From the NCBI GenBank assembly GCA_039920665.1, contig JBDSDH010000095.1, forward strand, positions 1-17,658: a stretch of 17,658 bases of DNA. Direction: 5' to 3'. The stretch is from WLMZ01 sp039920665 (lineage in GTDB: Bacteria > Actinomycetota > Acidimicrobiia > Acidimicrobiales > Ilumatobacteraceae). The notes beneath the pieces are model-generated. The model was not told the origin of the DNA and did no database searches. It was given only the letters and a program-made list of their open reading frames with translations. Position 1 is the stretch's first letter. Each line of letters begins with the position of its first letter. Of this stretch, positions 8,662 to 14,825 are shown in pieces. The translations under genes and the position numbers were made by a program.

Positions 8662-9066
8662 TCAGGCGGACAGGACCTCGAACTTCATCGACATCGCGAC
8701 CAACATCTGGGCCGGATCGAACGTCACGAACCGCACCGGCCGCGGGAGGCGATCGGCGGCGGCGAGGTGGAGGGCATCGCTGAGCCGAAGTGGTTGGTCG
8801 CGCATCAAGCGAGCGGCTCGGTCGAGGCAGGCCTGGTCGGTCGGGACCACTGCGAGACGGTCCCACGTCAGCCGGACCAGATCTTCGAGATCCTGGCGCA
8901 GCACCGGTTCCTCGGTCACCCGGTCGACCAGCGCGAGCGATTCGACGAGCGTCAGCGCGCTCGTACACCAGTCCGGGTCGAGGTCCATCGCCGCTCGCAC
9001 GTGAGCGCGGTTCGGGATGTCGACGTGCAGCGCAACCAGCGCGCTGGCATCGAGATACAGCGTCAT
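8662..9066 (-). CDS. vapC: VapC-type PIN-domain ribonuclease toxin
   Basis: The protein has 134 residues and begins MTLYLDASALVALHVD, a typical PIN start. The four acidic positions of the PIN active site can be placed: Asp6 (YLDAS), Glu42 (TLVES), Asp97 (LSDALHLAAA) and Asp117 (VTFDP). VapC toxins are magnesium-dependent endoribonucleases that cut tRNA or rRNA when released from their antitoxin. All acidic residues are intact, so it should be active. The ATG at 9066 overlaps by 4 nt the stop of a 14-codon minigene (9063-9107), which itself overlaps the antitoxin stop. The open frame extends back to 9159, but that part is the antitoxin gene read in another frame. Confidence 0.9.
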   Translation of the reverse strand: MTLYLDASALVALHVDIPNRAHVRAAMDLDPDWCTSALTLVESLALVDRVTEEPVLRQDLEDLVRLTWDRLAVVPTDQACLDRAARLMRDQPLRLSDALHLAAADRLPRPVRFVTFDPAQMLVAMSMKFEVLSA

Positions 9067-9131
9067 CCGCGCATCTCGCGCAGCAGTGGGAGTGTCCGGG
9101 CCGTCATCCGCGCACCTCGCGCAGCAGTCGG
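9061..9131. repeat. 30-bp direct repeat at the vapB/vapC junction
   Basis: Positions 9061-9090 and 9102-9131 are the same 30 bp with two differences, offset by 41 bp. Each copy encodes, on the minus strand, the vapB tail LLRE(V/M)RG followed by GGATGA, in which a TGA stop and an ATG start overlap. This looks like a short tandem duplication that has since drifted. It separated vapB from vapC, which would previously have overlapped by 4 nt. Confidence 0.85.
9063..9107 (-). CDS. 14-codon coupling minigene between vapB and vapC
   Basis: An ATG at 9107-9105 overlaps the vapB stop (ATGA) and opens a frame reading MTARTLPLLREMRG, whose TGA at 9065-9063 overlaps the vapC ATG (again ATGA). It is a product of the local duplication: the first copy of the old vapC start codon now leads into the other frame. 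It may simply carry ribosomes from vapB to vapC. No homologue is expected. Whether it is translated cannot be told from sequence; the ATGA overlaps on both sides are the only evidence. Confidence 0.4.
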   Translation of the reverse strand: MTARTLPLLREMRG

Positions 9132-9376
9132 TCGAGCCGCACGTTGCCCCACACGGCAACCGTCTCGTCGTTCGGCTGGCCGCCGCGACGTGGAGCGATC
9201 AACAGACCTTGGGCGACGAGTTCGTCGAGGCTTCGCTCGGCGGCAGCGCTGGTGAGCGGACCGAGCTGGGCGACGGGACGACCTCCGACGGTGATCACGG
9301 TGAGTTGGCCGGCCTCGGCCCGCCGAACGGCTGCCGCAGCAGACGCTCTGAGTTCTCTGATCCCGATTCGTTCCAC
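9104..9376 (-). CDS. vapB: Phd/YefM-family antitoxin
   Basis: The protein has 90 residues and begins VERIGIRELRASAAAAVRRAEAG, followed by VITVGGRPVAQLGPL. This is the DNA-binding N-terminal domain of Phd/YefM antitoxins, with the typical GIRELR and GRPVA elements. The C-terminal part (DELVAQGLL...LREVRG) would be the toxin-binding tail. It should neutralise the PIN toxin encoded downstream and repress its own promoter. The GTG at 9376 is chosen because the family homology starts there and a TACACT box lies 8 nt before it; the frame stays open much further upstream, into the acyl-CoA dehydrogenase gene, which is a shadow. Confidence 0.85.
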   Translation of the reverse strand: MERIGIRELRASAAAAVRRAEAGQLTVITVGGRPVAQLGPLTSAAAERSLDELVAQGLLIAPRRGGQPNDETVAVWGNVRLDRLLREVRG

Positions 9377-9384
9377 GGCTTGAA

Positions 9385-9403
9385 AGTGTACATATGTGTA
9401 CAC
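9385..9403 (-). promoter_or_regulatory. vapB promoter with overlapping inverted-repeat operator
   Basis: On the minus strand TACACT (9390-9385) stands 8 nt before the vapB GTG, with no Shine-Dalgarno sequence between, implying a leaderless mRNA. The inverted repeat GTGTAC-6 nt-GTACAC (9386-9403) covers five of the six -10 bases. Autorepression by the antitoxin-toxin complex at such a site is usual for this class. The site is about 10 nt from the -35 box of the divergent acyl-CoA dehydrogenase promoter, so it could affect that gene as well. Confidence 0.55.
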
Positions 9404-9411
9404 CGTCCGAT

Positions 9412-9446
9412 TTGGCAGGTTCAGCAACGAGGCGCAGAATCGTCCC
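9412..9446 (+). promoter_or_regulatory. Promoter of the acyl-CoA dehydrogenase gene
   Basis: TTGGCA (9412-9417) and CAGAAT (9435-9440) are 17 nt apart, matching sigma-70-type -35 and -10 boxes at five and four of six positions. The ATG follows after 6 nt, so the transcript would start at the start codon. The only purine-rich stretch upstream (GAGG at 9429-9432) is 14 nt from the ATG, too far for a normal Shine-Dalgarno. Confidence 0.55.
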
Positions 9447-10562
9447 ATGAACTTTGCATTCACCGAAGAGCAAGAAGAGCTCCGCAAGACCGTCCGCAGC
9501 TTCCTCGAGAGCAAGTCGCCTGAGTCAGCCGTGCGCGAGCAGATGGAGACCGAGACCGGTTTCGACACCGCTGTCTGGAAGCAGGCCGGCGAGCAGCTCG
9601 GTCTGCAGGGTCTGCACATCCCCGAAGAATTCGGTGGCAGCGGCTACGGCTACGTCGAACTCGGCATCGTTCTCGAGGAAATGGGTCGTGCCCTGTTGTG
9701 CGCCCCGTTCTTCTCGACGGTTGTGCTTGCCGCCAACACCCTGCTCCAGAGCGGCGATCAGGACGCCAAGGCCAAGTACCTGCCGGGCATCGCCAGCGGC
9801 GAGACCATCGCCACGCTCGCCTTCACCGAGCCGTCGGGCAAGTGGGACGAGTCGGGCATCACCCTGCCGGCCACCAAGACTGGCGACGGCTACACCCTCA
9901 CCGGTACCAAGATGTTCGTGATCGACGGCAACACCGCCAACCTGCTGATCGTGGCTGCTCGCACCGAAGGCGGCGTCAGCCTGTTCGCCGTCGAGGGCGA
10001 CGCGGCCGGTGTGACCCGCACCAACCTGTCCACCATGGACCAGACCCGCAAGCAGAGCAAGATCGCGTTTGCCGACACCCCGGCAACGCTGATCGGTGCC
10101 GAGGGCAAGGGTTGGGACGTCCTCAGCACGGTCCTCGATCTCGCCGCTGTCGGCCTCGCTGCCGAGCAGGTCGGTGGCGCCCAGAAGGTGCTCGAGATGG
10201 CTGTCGAATACGCCAAGGTCCGCGTCCAGTTCGGTCGCCCGATCGGCTCGTTCCAGGCGATCAAGCACAAGTGCGCCGACATGCTGCTCGAGGTCGAGTC
10301 CGCCAAGTCCGCTGCCTACTACGGCATGTGGTGCGCCTCGGAGCTCAACGACGAGCTGCCCTCGGTCGCCTCGCTGGCCAAGGCCTACTGCTCGGAGGCG
10401 TACTTCCACGCGACGGCCGAGAACATCCAGATCCACGGTGGCATCGGCTTCACCTGGGAACACCCGGCGCACCTGTACTTCAAGCGGGCCAAGAGCAGCG
10501 AGTTGCTGTTCGGCGACCCGACCTACCACCGCGAGCTGCTCGCCCAGCGGATCGGCATCTGA
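9447..10562 (+). CDS. Acyl-CoA dehydrogenase family protein
   Basis: The protein has 371 residues, usual for the family. The N-terminal helical domain starts MNFAFTEEQEELRKTVRSFL and includes IPEEFGGSGYGYVELGIVLEEMGRA. The beta domain holds LAFTEPSG and YTLTGTKMFVIDG (flavin and acyl-CoA contacts). The C-terminal helical domain has RVQFGRPIGSFQAIKHKCADM, IQIHGGIGFTWEHPAHLYFKRA and a final RELLAQRIGI. FAD-dependent alpha,beta-oxidation of an acyl-CoA thioester in the cytosol is expected. The Glu in TWEH is a candidate catalytic base but this is not certain, since some actinobacterial members work as pairs in which one subunit lacks it. Substrate is unknown; sterol or fatty-acid breakdown are both possible. 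The in-frame start at 9396 is rejected because the family begins at MNFAF. The gene has its own promoter and no obvious operon partner. Confidence 0.9.
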   Translation: MNFAFTEEQEELRKTVRSFLESKSPESAVREQMETETGFDTAVWKQAGEQLGLQGLHIPEEFGGSGYGYVELGIVLEEMGRALLCAPFFSTVVLAANTLLQSGDQDAKAKYLPGIASGETIATLAFTEPSGKWDESGITLPATKTGDGYTLTGTKMFVIDGNTANLLIVAARTEGGVSLFAVEGDAAGVTRTNLSTMDQTRKQSKIAFADTPATLIGAEGKGWDVLSTVLDLAAVGLAAEQVGGAQKVLEMAVEYAKVRVQFGRPIGSFQAIKHKCADMLLEVESAKSAAYYGMWCASELNDELPSVASLAKAYCSEAYFHATAENIQIHGGIGFTWEHPAHLYFKRAKSSELLFGDPTYHRELLAQRIGI

Positions 10563-10599
10563 TCACCCGCTGACCACCCGCTGATCTGATCTGATCTGA
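10560..10599. repeat. Short tandem repeats after the dehydrogenase stop
   Basis: TGATCACCCGC (10560-10570) is followed directly by TGACCACCCGC (10571-10581), and then by the 5-mer TGATC three times with a trailing TGA (10582-10599). The first unit includes the stop codon of the acyl-CoA dehydrogenase gene. This looks like replication slippage; no function is evident. Confidence 0.7.
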
Positions 10600-10752
10600 A
10601 CTGGTCTGATCCGGCTCGAGCTTCGGCCCGGGTCAATCTGTGAAGGGTCGTCCGAAGGGCGTCGATCGATCCGCATCCGTGTGGCTCGTCCGGCGCCCTT
10701 CGCCGCGGTCTGGACCTCGGTCGTGTGCGGTGTCGGCGGCTCGGTCCTTTGC

Positions 10753-10806
10753 TCGTTCATGTCACCACACATCATCAAAGTTGATGATGTGCGGTGACAT
10801 GAACGA
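10753..10806. repeat. 54-bp intergenic palindrome, family TGTCACCACACATC
   Basis: Arms 10753-10778 and 10781-10806 are complementary at 25 of 26 positions (mismatch 10767/10792) around a 2-nt centre AG. The left arm contains TGTCACCACACATC, which recurs as part of the palindrome at 12727-12770 (other strand). It lies between two genes of the same orientation, 190 nt after one and 145 nt before the next, so a simple terminator for convergent genes does not explain it. A dispersed palindromic element or an RNA hairpin is possible. Confidence 0.75.
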
Positions 10807-10832
10807 TGAAGCCGTGGACGGGTGGCATCTGC

Positions 10833-10893
10833 GTGACCACAAACTCCGAGTTCGGCGTGACCACACAGGCCAGAGTCTGCCGATAGTGGTCAC
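10833..10893. promoter_or_regulatory. Possible operator words upstream of the 152-residue protein gene
   Basis: GTGACCAC occurs at 10833-10840 and again 24 nt later at 10857-10864, and its reverse complement GTGGTCAC at 10886-10893. The last two could form an 8-bp stem with a 21-nt loop. They lie 45-105 nt upstream of the -10 box at 10938. A regulator-binding array is a guess from the repetition alone. Confidence 0.25.
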
Positions 10894-10937
10894 GGAGAAC
10901 GGAGGTCGGGCCAGGGTGGTCCGTTCGGTGCCACTCG

Positions 10938-10951
10938 TACACTGAGCCATA
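10938..10951 (+). promoter_or_regulatory. -10 box of a leaderless transcript
   Basis: TACACT (10938-10943) is followed by 8 nt and then the GTG start codon at 10952, the same hexamer and spacing as for vapB. There is no Shine-Dalgarno sequence and no clear -35 hexamer. Confidence 0.45.
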
Positions 10952-11410
10952 GTGCCGCTCATCACGCTGATCTTCATCCTCATTGCTGCGTTGTTCACGT
11001 TCGTGCTTGCCGCTGTCGTCGTCGGCCGTGAGGCGCGCCGCCTCGATGCCATCGCGCCGCGGGTGGTCTACATCGAAGAGCAAGCGCTGTCGTACGTGGC
11101 CGAACGGTTGCCCGACGACACCCAGTCCCGGCTCACGCTCGATGAGTTGTCGCAGTTGCTCACGTTCCACCTCCACTGGTTGAACGCCAAAGGGCTCCAG
11201 CCGGACAAGGTGATCGATCGTCGTCAGGACATCGACGACGAGGTCGTGGTCGAAGGCGACAGTCTCACCGCCTATCTGTTGGGTCAGGCCGACGAGGCTG
11301 GCGTCGAGATTCTCGACGACATCGATGTCGTCCGGGTCGTCGATGCTCATCAGGAGTACTTCAACGCAATCGGCGCTGTCGGCCCTCTGGCCATGGAACT
11401 CGACGACTGA
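10952..11410 (+). CDS. Membrane-anchored protein of unknown function, 152 aa
   Basis: The frame starts at a GTG and gives MPLITLIFILIAALFTFVLA followed by AVVVGREARRLDAIAPRVVY. One hydrophobic segment (about residues 4-25) with a basic stretch after it suggests an N-terminal anchor with the rest in the cytosol. The soluble part is acidic and mostly helical (YIEEQALSYVAERLPDD, LTLDELSQLLTFHLHWLNAKG). It contains a GDSLTAYLLGQADEAGVEI stretch and ends in MELDD. I do not recognise a family with known function. It has its own -10-like box, and a repeat array follows the stop, so it appears to be a single-gene unit. Confidence 0.75.
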   Translation: MPLITLIFILIAALFTFVLAAVVVGREARRLDAIAPRVVYIEEQALSYVAERLPDDTQSRLTLDELSQLLTFHLHWLNAKGLQPDKVIDRRQDIDDEVVVEGDSLTAYLLGQADEAGVEILDDIDVVRVVDAHQEYFNAIGAVGPLAMELDD

Positions 11411-11437
11411 ACCCATCGTCGACTCGGGCGCCGAAGG

Positions 11438-11581
11438 CTGTCGGCAGTCGGTGGATGCCGTCTTGTCGGAGTGAGCGACCGTGGGCAGTGCCGTCCGAGG
11501 GGCTCCGGGGGCTGTCGACAGCCGCTCGGTGCCCGCACGGGACTTTGGTGGCTGTCGACAGCCTGTCGAGTCCCACCGGAG
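11438..11581. repeat. Second minisatellite locus, about 40-nt unit
   Basis: Units begin near 11438, 11478, 11512 and 11552 (spacings 40, 34, 40). Two carry the perfect 12-bp palindrome GCTGTCGACAGC (11511-11522 and 11551-11562), exactly 40 nt apart. The first unit shares a 24-nt segment with the array at 244-487 (22 of 24 the same). The gap 11411-11673 shows no gene. The array lies just after the stop of the membrane-anchored protein gene, as the other array lies after the homocysteine methyltransferase stop. Confidence 0.65.
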
Positions 11582-11660
11582 TGCGATCGACTCCCACCGA
11601 GCCCGACCGAGTCGCGCCGAGTCGCATCGGCGGAGATGTGTCCGGTTGGTGGTCAGTGGC

Positions 11661-11673
11661 TAGATTCGAGGCG
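11661..11673 (+). promoter_or_regulatory. -10 box of a leaderless transcript
   Basis: TAGATT (11661-11666) is followed by 7 nt and then ATG at 11674. No Shine-Dalgarno sequence precedes this start. No convincing -35 box is seen. Confidence 0.45.
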
Positions 11674-11898
11674 ATGCATCGGCCAACACGCTTCGAACAC
11701 ACTCAGTTCCTCGGAGACAAGCGCACCCAGCTCGTCTATGACGTCGACAACTGGGACGACGCTGCGGTGATCAACGAGATCGTCGACGCCGAGGTCGGCA
11801 CCTGTTTCGGCCCGGACACGCTGGTCGAGGCCACCAACCGTGGCTACACGTTGGCCAAGCCCGGCAGCCACCGGCTGCACCGCAAGCCGCGTGCGTGA
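11674..11898 (+). CDS. Small protein of unknown function, 74 aa
   Basis: The protein begins MHRPTRFEHTQFLGDKRTQL and has VYDVDNWDDAAVINEIVDAEV, a Gly/Pro turn FGPDTLVEATNRGYTLAKPG, and a basic tail HRLHRKPRA. It has no membrane segment and no Cys-pair metal site. I do not recognise it. The frame is open further upstream to 11455, but that part runs through the minisatellite, and the -10 box 7 nt before this ATG argues for the short form. The alpha/beta hydrolase gene follows after 27 nt with a strong ribosome-binding site, so the two are probably co-transcribed. Confidence 0.7.
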   Translation: MHRPTRFEHTQFLGDKRTQLVYDVDNWDDAAVINEIVDAEVGTCFGPDTLVEATNRGYTLAKPGSHRLHRKPRA

Positions 11899-11913
11899 TC
11901 GTGAGTTGCAGTT

Positions 11914-11919
11914 GAGGAG
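11914..11919 (+). promoter_or_regulatory. Strong ribosome-binding site of the hydrolase gene
   Basis: GAGGAG stands 6 nt before the ATG at 11926. It fixes that start and contrasts with the lack of such sites before the first genes of units in this window. Confidence 0.75.
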
Positions 11920-11925
11920 TGCTGG

Positions 11926-12693
11926 ATGAACGGCAACGGATTCTTCTTGTCCGGTGGACAGAAACTCGTCCGCTATTTGGCCAGGCCGGCCGGTAAGAAC
12001 GATGCATTGCCCGGGCTGATTCTCAGCCACGGCTTTCCCGTCGGTCCGATCGACGCTCGCCATTCCGGCGGTACGTTCCCCGAACTGATCGACCGGGCCG
12101 CCAACGAACTCGGCTGGGCAGCGATGACCTTCACGTTCCGTGGGTGCGGCAACAGCGAAGGCGACTTCTCGTTGCAGGCCTGGGTCGACGACCTGCGCAG
12201 CGCGATCGATCACCTCATCGCCGAAGCGGAACCCTCTGGCATCTGGCTGGTGGGCACGAACACCGGCGGCTCGATTTCGATCTGTGTCGCTGCTGATGAC
12301 CCGCGCGTTCGAGGTGCAGCGATGCTCGCGCCACGCGCCGATTTCGACGACTGGGCCGCGCAGCCCCGCCGGTTCCTCGAGCACGCCAAGGAAATCGGCG
12401 CCGTTCGCACGCCCGGATTCCCTCGCAACTTCGACGAGTGGAGCCGTGAATTGCGCCGGTTCCGTCCGGTCGACGCTGCCCGTCGCTTTGCGCCACGGCC
12501 GCTACTGGTGATGCACGGCGAAGACGACGAGAGTGTGCCGGTCGCCGATGCCCGACTGCTCGCCGAATCTCACGGTGCGGCCGAGTTGCGTCTGCTCGAT
12601 GGTGCCGGGCATCGCCTGCGCCACGATCCACGGGCCATCGCGATCCTGCTCGGCTGGCTCGACCGTCAGCGCTCCGCCGAACCAATCGACTGA
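11926..12693 (+). CDS. Alpha/beta hydrolase-fold protein, nucleophile position Asn
   Basis: The protein has 255 residues with the fold's landmarks in order: LILSHGFPVG (oxyanion-loop HG, 35-36), FTFRGCGNSEGDF (71-81), the nucleophile-elbow position LVGTNTGGS (108-116), HGEDDESVP (197-205, Asp201 as acid) and GAGHRLRHDP (His229). The elbow normally reads G-x-S-x-G; here it is G-T-N-T-G, so the nucleophile is replaced by Asn112 (codon AAC at 12259-12261), while the acid and His are kept. It may be a non-hydrolytic member or use another chemistry. There is no signal peptide, so it is cytosolic. It is the second gene after the 74-residue protein. Substrate is unknown. Confidence 0.85.
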   Translation: MNGNGFFLSGGQKLVRYLARPAGKNDALPGLILSHGFPVGPIDARHSGGTFPELIDRAANELGWAAMTFTFRGCGNSEGDFSLQAWVDDLRSAIDHLIAEAEPSGIWLVGTNTGGSISICVAADDPRVRGAAMLAPRADFDDWAAQPRRFLEHAKEIGAVRTPGFPRNFDEWSRELRRFRPVDAARRFAPRPLLVMHGEDDESVPVADARLLAESHGAAELRLLDGAGHRLRHDPRAIAILLGWLDRQRSAEPID

Positions 12694-12726
12694 TCGCGCC
12701 CGCGCGGGGCCGCTCGTCGTCGACAT

Positions 12727-12770
12727 CTGTGTCACAGCATTTCCCAGATTCGGGATGTGTGGTGACACAG
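12727..12770. repeat. 44-bp imperfect palindrome between convergent genes
   Basis: Arms 12727-12745 and 12752-12770 match at 15 of 19 positions around a 6-nt centre AGATTC; the outer nine pairs (CTGTGTCAC/GTGACACAG) are perfect. The right arm, read on the minus strand, contains TGTCACCACACATC, shared with the palindrome at 10753-10806. It lies 34 nt after the hydrolase stop and 43 nt beyond the end of the convergent glycosyltransferase gene, so it may also act as a terminator. It is followed by a run of imperfect GCCGAC hexamers (about 12771-12808). Confidence 0.65.
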
Positions 12771-12812
12771 ACGCCGGAGCCGACGCCGACGCCGGCGCCG
12801 ACGCCGAATCGC

Positions 12813-13823
12813 TCAGTCGTCGAGGGTGGCGTAGGTGTCGGCGCTGAAGTTGGGAACGTGGCTGGTGGAGTAGGCGAACAACTCGGCCTCGAGAGCTTCG
12901 CTGGGACGGGGGAGTGATCGGCGGGCCCGCAGGACCGACGACGTACCAGCCACCGCCCGGACCAGCGAGCGGATTCGTTCGGCGCGCATCGGGCCTTTGA
13001 TCACACCTTTGGCCTGCACGATCAGACGTCCCCACCAGATTCGAACGACGGACCGGATCGACAGGTTCTTGGTTGCACACAGCAACAGGTTGCGTTGGAC
13101 CAGTTCGTAGCGGGCGGGTTCGCCGAGTAAGCGGGTGGATCCGGCGTGTTGGTGCAAGACGACCGCAGCCGTGGCTGCAACTGCACGCAGCCCGAGCGCA
13201 GCGGCACGAAGGTCCCAGTCGATGTCCTCGTAGTAGAGGCGGTAGCGCTCGTCGATCGGTCCCACGCTGGTTGGACGAAATGCGTCCGGCCGGAACAACG
13301 CGGCGGAGAAACAGGGGCCGAAGATCCGCTCGCCGTCAGCCACTTGGCCGGTCCACCGTTGGCCGATGAACGCATTGAACGCTTCACCGTTGGGTGGGAG
13401 CACGACGCCGATCGAGTCGATCCGGTCCGGTTCGTTGGCGAGCATCACCCGTGGGGCGACGACCACGGCGTCGGCGTGCGCTGCCAAAACCGACGCACAC
13501 GCGGCGATGCAATCCGGCTCCACTGTCGCGTCGTCATTGAGCAGCCACAGCAGATCACCCTCGCGCTGATGGCGCAGTCCCTGGTTGACCCCTGCGGCGA
13601 AGCCGTCGTTTCGCACGCTGCGAACGAGTGTCATTCGCTCGTGCGTGGCCCACGGGGCGCACGCAGCGCCGCCGTCGGGTGACGCATTGTCGACGAGCAC
13701 CACGTGCACATCGACCCCGGTCGAGTCGAGCAACGACTGCACGCTCGCCCGAACGGTCGGCTCCGGCGAGCCATGGACCACGACCACAGCGGTGACTGCC
13801 GGCGGAGCAGTCGGGCTGGTCAC
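12813..13823 (-). CDS. Family 2 glycosyltransferase (WbbL-like)
   Basis: The protein has 336 residues from a GTG at 13823 whose last two bases lie in the galE TGA (GTGA, 4-nt overlap), which indicates translational coupling. It begins VTSPTAPPAVTAVVVVHG, has VVLVDNASPDGG (41-52), RNDGFAAGVNQGL (71-83) and the metal/nucleotide motif LLNDDATVEPD (Asp97-98), then YYEDIDWDLRAAALGLRA and LHQHAGST. This set is typical of rhamnosyltransferase-like GT2 enzymes that extend cell-surface polysaccharides from the cytosolic face of the membrane. There is no strong membrane segment. The sugar is not known; position after the UDP-xylose and galE genes suggests it uses one of their products. The frame runs further back to 13904, but that part is galE. 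Confidence 0.87.
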   Translation of the reverse strand: MTSPTAPPAVTAVVVVHGSPEPTVRASVQSLLDSTGVDVHVVLVDNASPDGGAACAPWATHERMTLVRSVRNDGFAAGVNQGLRHQREGDLLWLLNDDATVEPDCIAACASVLAAHADAVVVAPRVMLANEPDRIDSIGVVLPPNGEAFNAFIGQRWTGQVADGERIFGPCFSAALFRPDAFRPTSVGPIDERYRLYYEDIDWDLRAAALGLRAVAATAAVVLHQHAGSTRLLGEPARYELVQRNLLLCATKNLSIRSVVRIWWGRLIVQAKGVIKGPMRAERIRSLVRAVAGTSSVLRARRSLPRPSEALEAELFAYSTSHVPNFSADTYATLDD

Positions 13824-14803
13824 GACGTGATGCCATCCGGGTGGCTGGAGTGCCAGCTCCAGGCGGAGGAGATGATGGTGTCGAGATCGTGGCGAGGTGC
13901 CCAATCGAGCACGCTGCGGACCAGGGTCGGATCGGCGTAGACCTCGACCGGGTCGCCTTCGCGGCGAGCAACGATTTCTATCGGCACGGCTGTCTCACCG
14001 ATTCGCTCGGTGGCCCGCACGATGTCGAGCACACTGCTGCCGATGCCGGTGCCGACGTTGAGCCCGATCGTTGCCCCTCCCCACGCAAGGTGATCAAGGG
14101 CGCGAACGTGAGCATCGGCGAGGTCCTCGACATGGATGTAGTCGCGGATCGCCGTTCCATCCGGCGTGGGGTAGTCATCGCCGAACACCTTGATCGGCGG
14201 GCCGTAGCCGAGGGCGGCTTTCATCACGACCGGGATCAGATTGGCGCTGGAGGTCCAGTCCTCGCCGATGGTGTTGTCGAGGCTGGCACCGGCGGCGTTG
14301 AAATAGCGCAGGCTGACGGCCCGCAGCCCATGGGTCGTTCCGTACCAGCCGAGGATCTTCTCCATCATGGCTTTGGTTTCGGCATAGACGCTCTGCGGAT
14401 CGACCGGCGCAGCTTCGGTGACCGGCACGACTTGCGGGGTGCCGTAGATGCTGCATGACGACGAGAAGACGAGGTTGGTGACGCCGGCTGCGAGGATCGC
14501 GTCGATCAGGTGGACCGTGCCATCGACGTTGTTGTGCCAGTACTTCGACGGCGACGCCATCGATTCGCCGACGTTCTTGTGGGCGGCGAAGTGGACGACC
14601 GAGTCGACGCTGTACTCAGCGCACAACTTGGCGACCAGCGCCTCGTCGGCGATGTCACCGATGATCAGCGGTGCGTCGATCACGGCGCTCGCGAATCCGG
14701 TGTCGAGGTTGTCGAGTACGACGACGTCGCGGCCGATCGACCGCAGTTGGCGCACGGTGTGCGATCCGATGTAGCCGGCGCCGCCGGTGACGAGCACTGT
14801 CAT
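13820..14803 (-). CDS. galE: UDP-glucose 4-epimerase
   Basis: The protein has 327 residues and belongs to the extended short-chain dehydrogenases. The NAD-binding motif is TGGAGYIGSH (6-15), with VLDNLDTG after it. HFAAHKNVGES (71-81), SSSCSIYG (114-121) and the catalytic pair Tyr140-Lys144 (YAETK) follow, then RYFNAAGA and DGTAIRDYIHVEDLADAH. These are GalE hallmarks, though some relatives act on other UDP-sugars. It interconverts UDP-glucose and UDP-galactose through a 4-keto intermediate. AAGGA stands 6 nt before the ATG. Its stop overlaps the next glycosyltransferase start, so it is third of four genes in the operon. Confidence 0.9.
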   Translation of the reverse strand: MTVLVTGGAGYIGSHTVRQLRSIGRDVVVLDNLDTGFASAVIDAPLIIGDIADEALVAKLCAEYSVDSVVHFAAHKNVGESMASPSKYWHNNVDGTVHLIDAILAAGVTNLVFSSSCSIYGTPQVVPVTEAAPVDPQSVYAETKAMMEKILGWYGTTHGLRAVSLRYFNAAGASLDNTIGEDWTSSANLIPVVMKAALGYGPPIKVFGDDYPTPDGTAIRDYIHVEDLADAHVRALDHLAWGGATIGLNVGTGIGSSVLDIVRATERIGETAVPIEIVARREGDPVEVYADPTLVRSVLDWAPRHDLDTIISSAWSWHSSHPDGITS

Positions 14804-14825
14804 GGGATGTCCTTGATGCGGGAAC

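Larger units (their letters stand above)
10563..10951. other. 389-nt intergenic region without a supported gene
   Basis: No convincing coding frame lies here; the short frames present have no start signals or family features. The region holds the slippage repeats at its left end, a possible stem with 9-bp arms and a 30-nt loop (10653-10661 with 10694-10702), the 54-bp palindrome (10753-10806), and three GTGACCAC words: two direct (10833-10840, 10857-10864) and one inverted (10886-10893). A -10-like box stands at the right end. A small RNA cannot be excluded. Confidence 0.6.

Noticed and set aside
10640..10945. 101-codon plus-strand frame in the intergenic gap
   Set aside because: It reads straight through the 54-bp palindrome, has no ribosome-binding site and shows Arg/Ser-rich random composition.
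12771..12808. GCCGAC hexamer run as a functional repeat
   Set aside because: It is short, imperfect and of low complexity in a GC-rich genome; nothing distinguishes it from chance or slippage.
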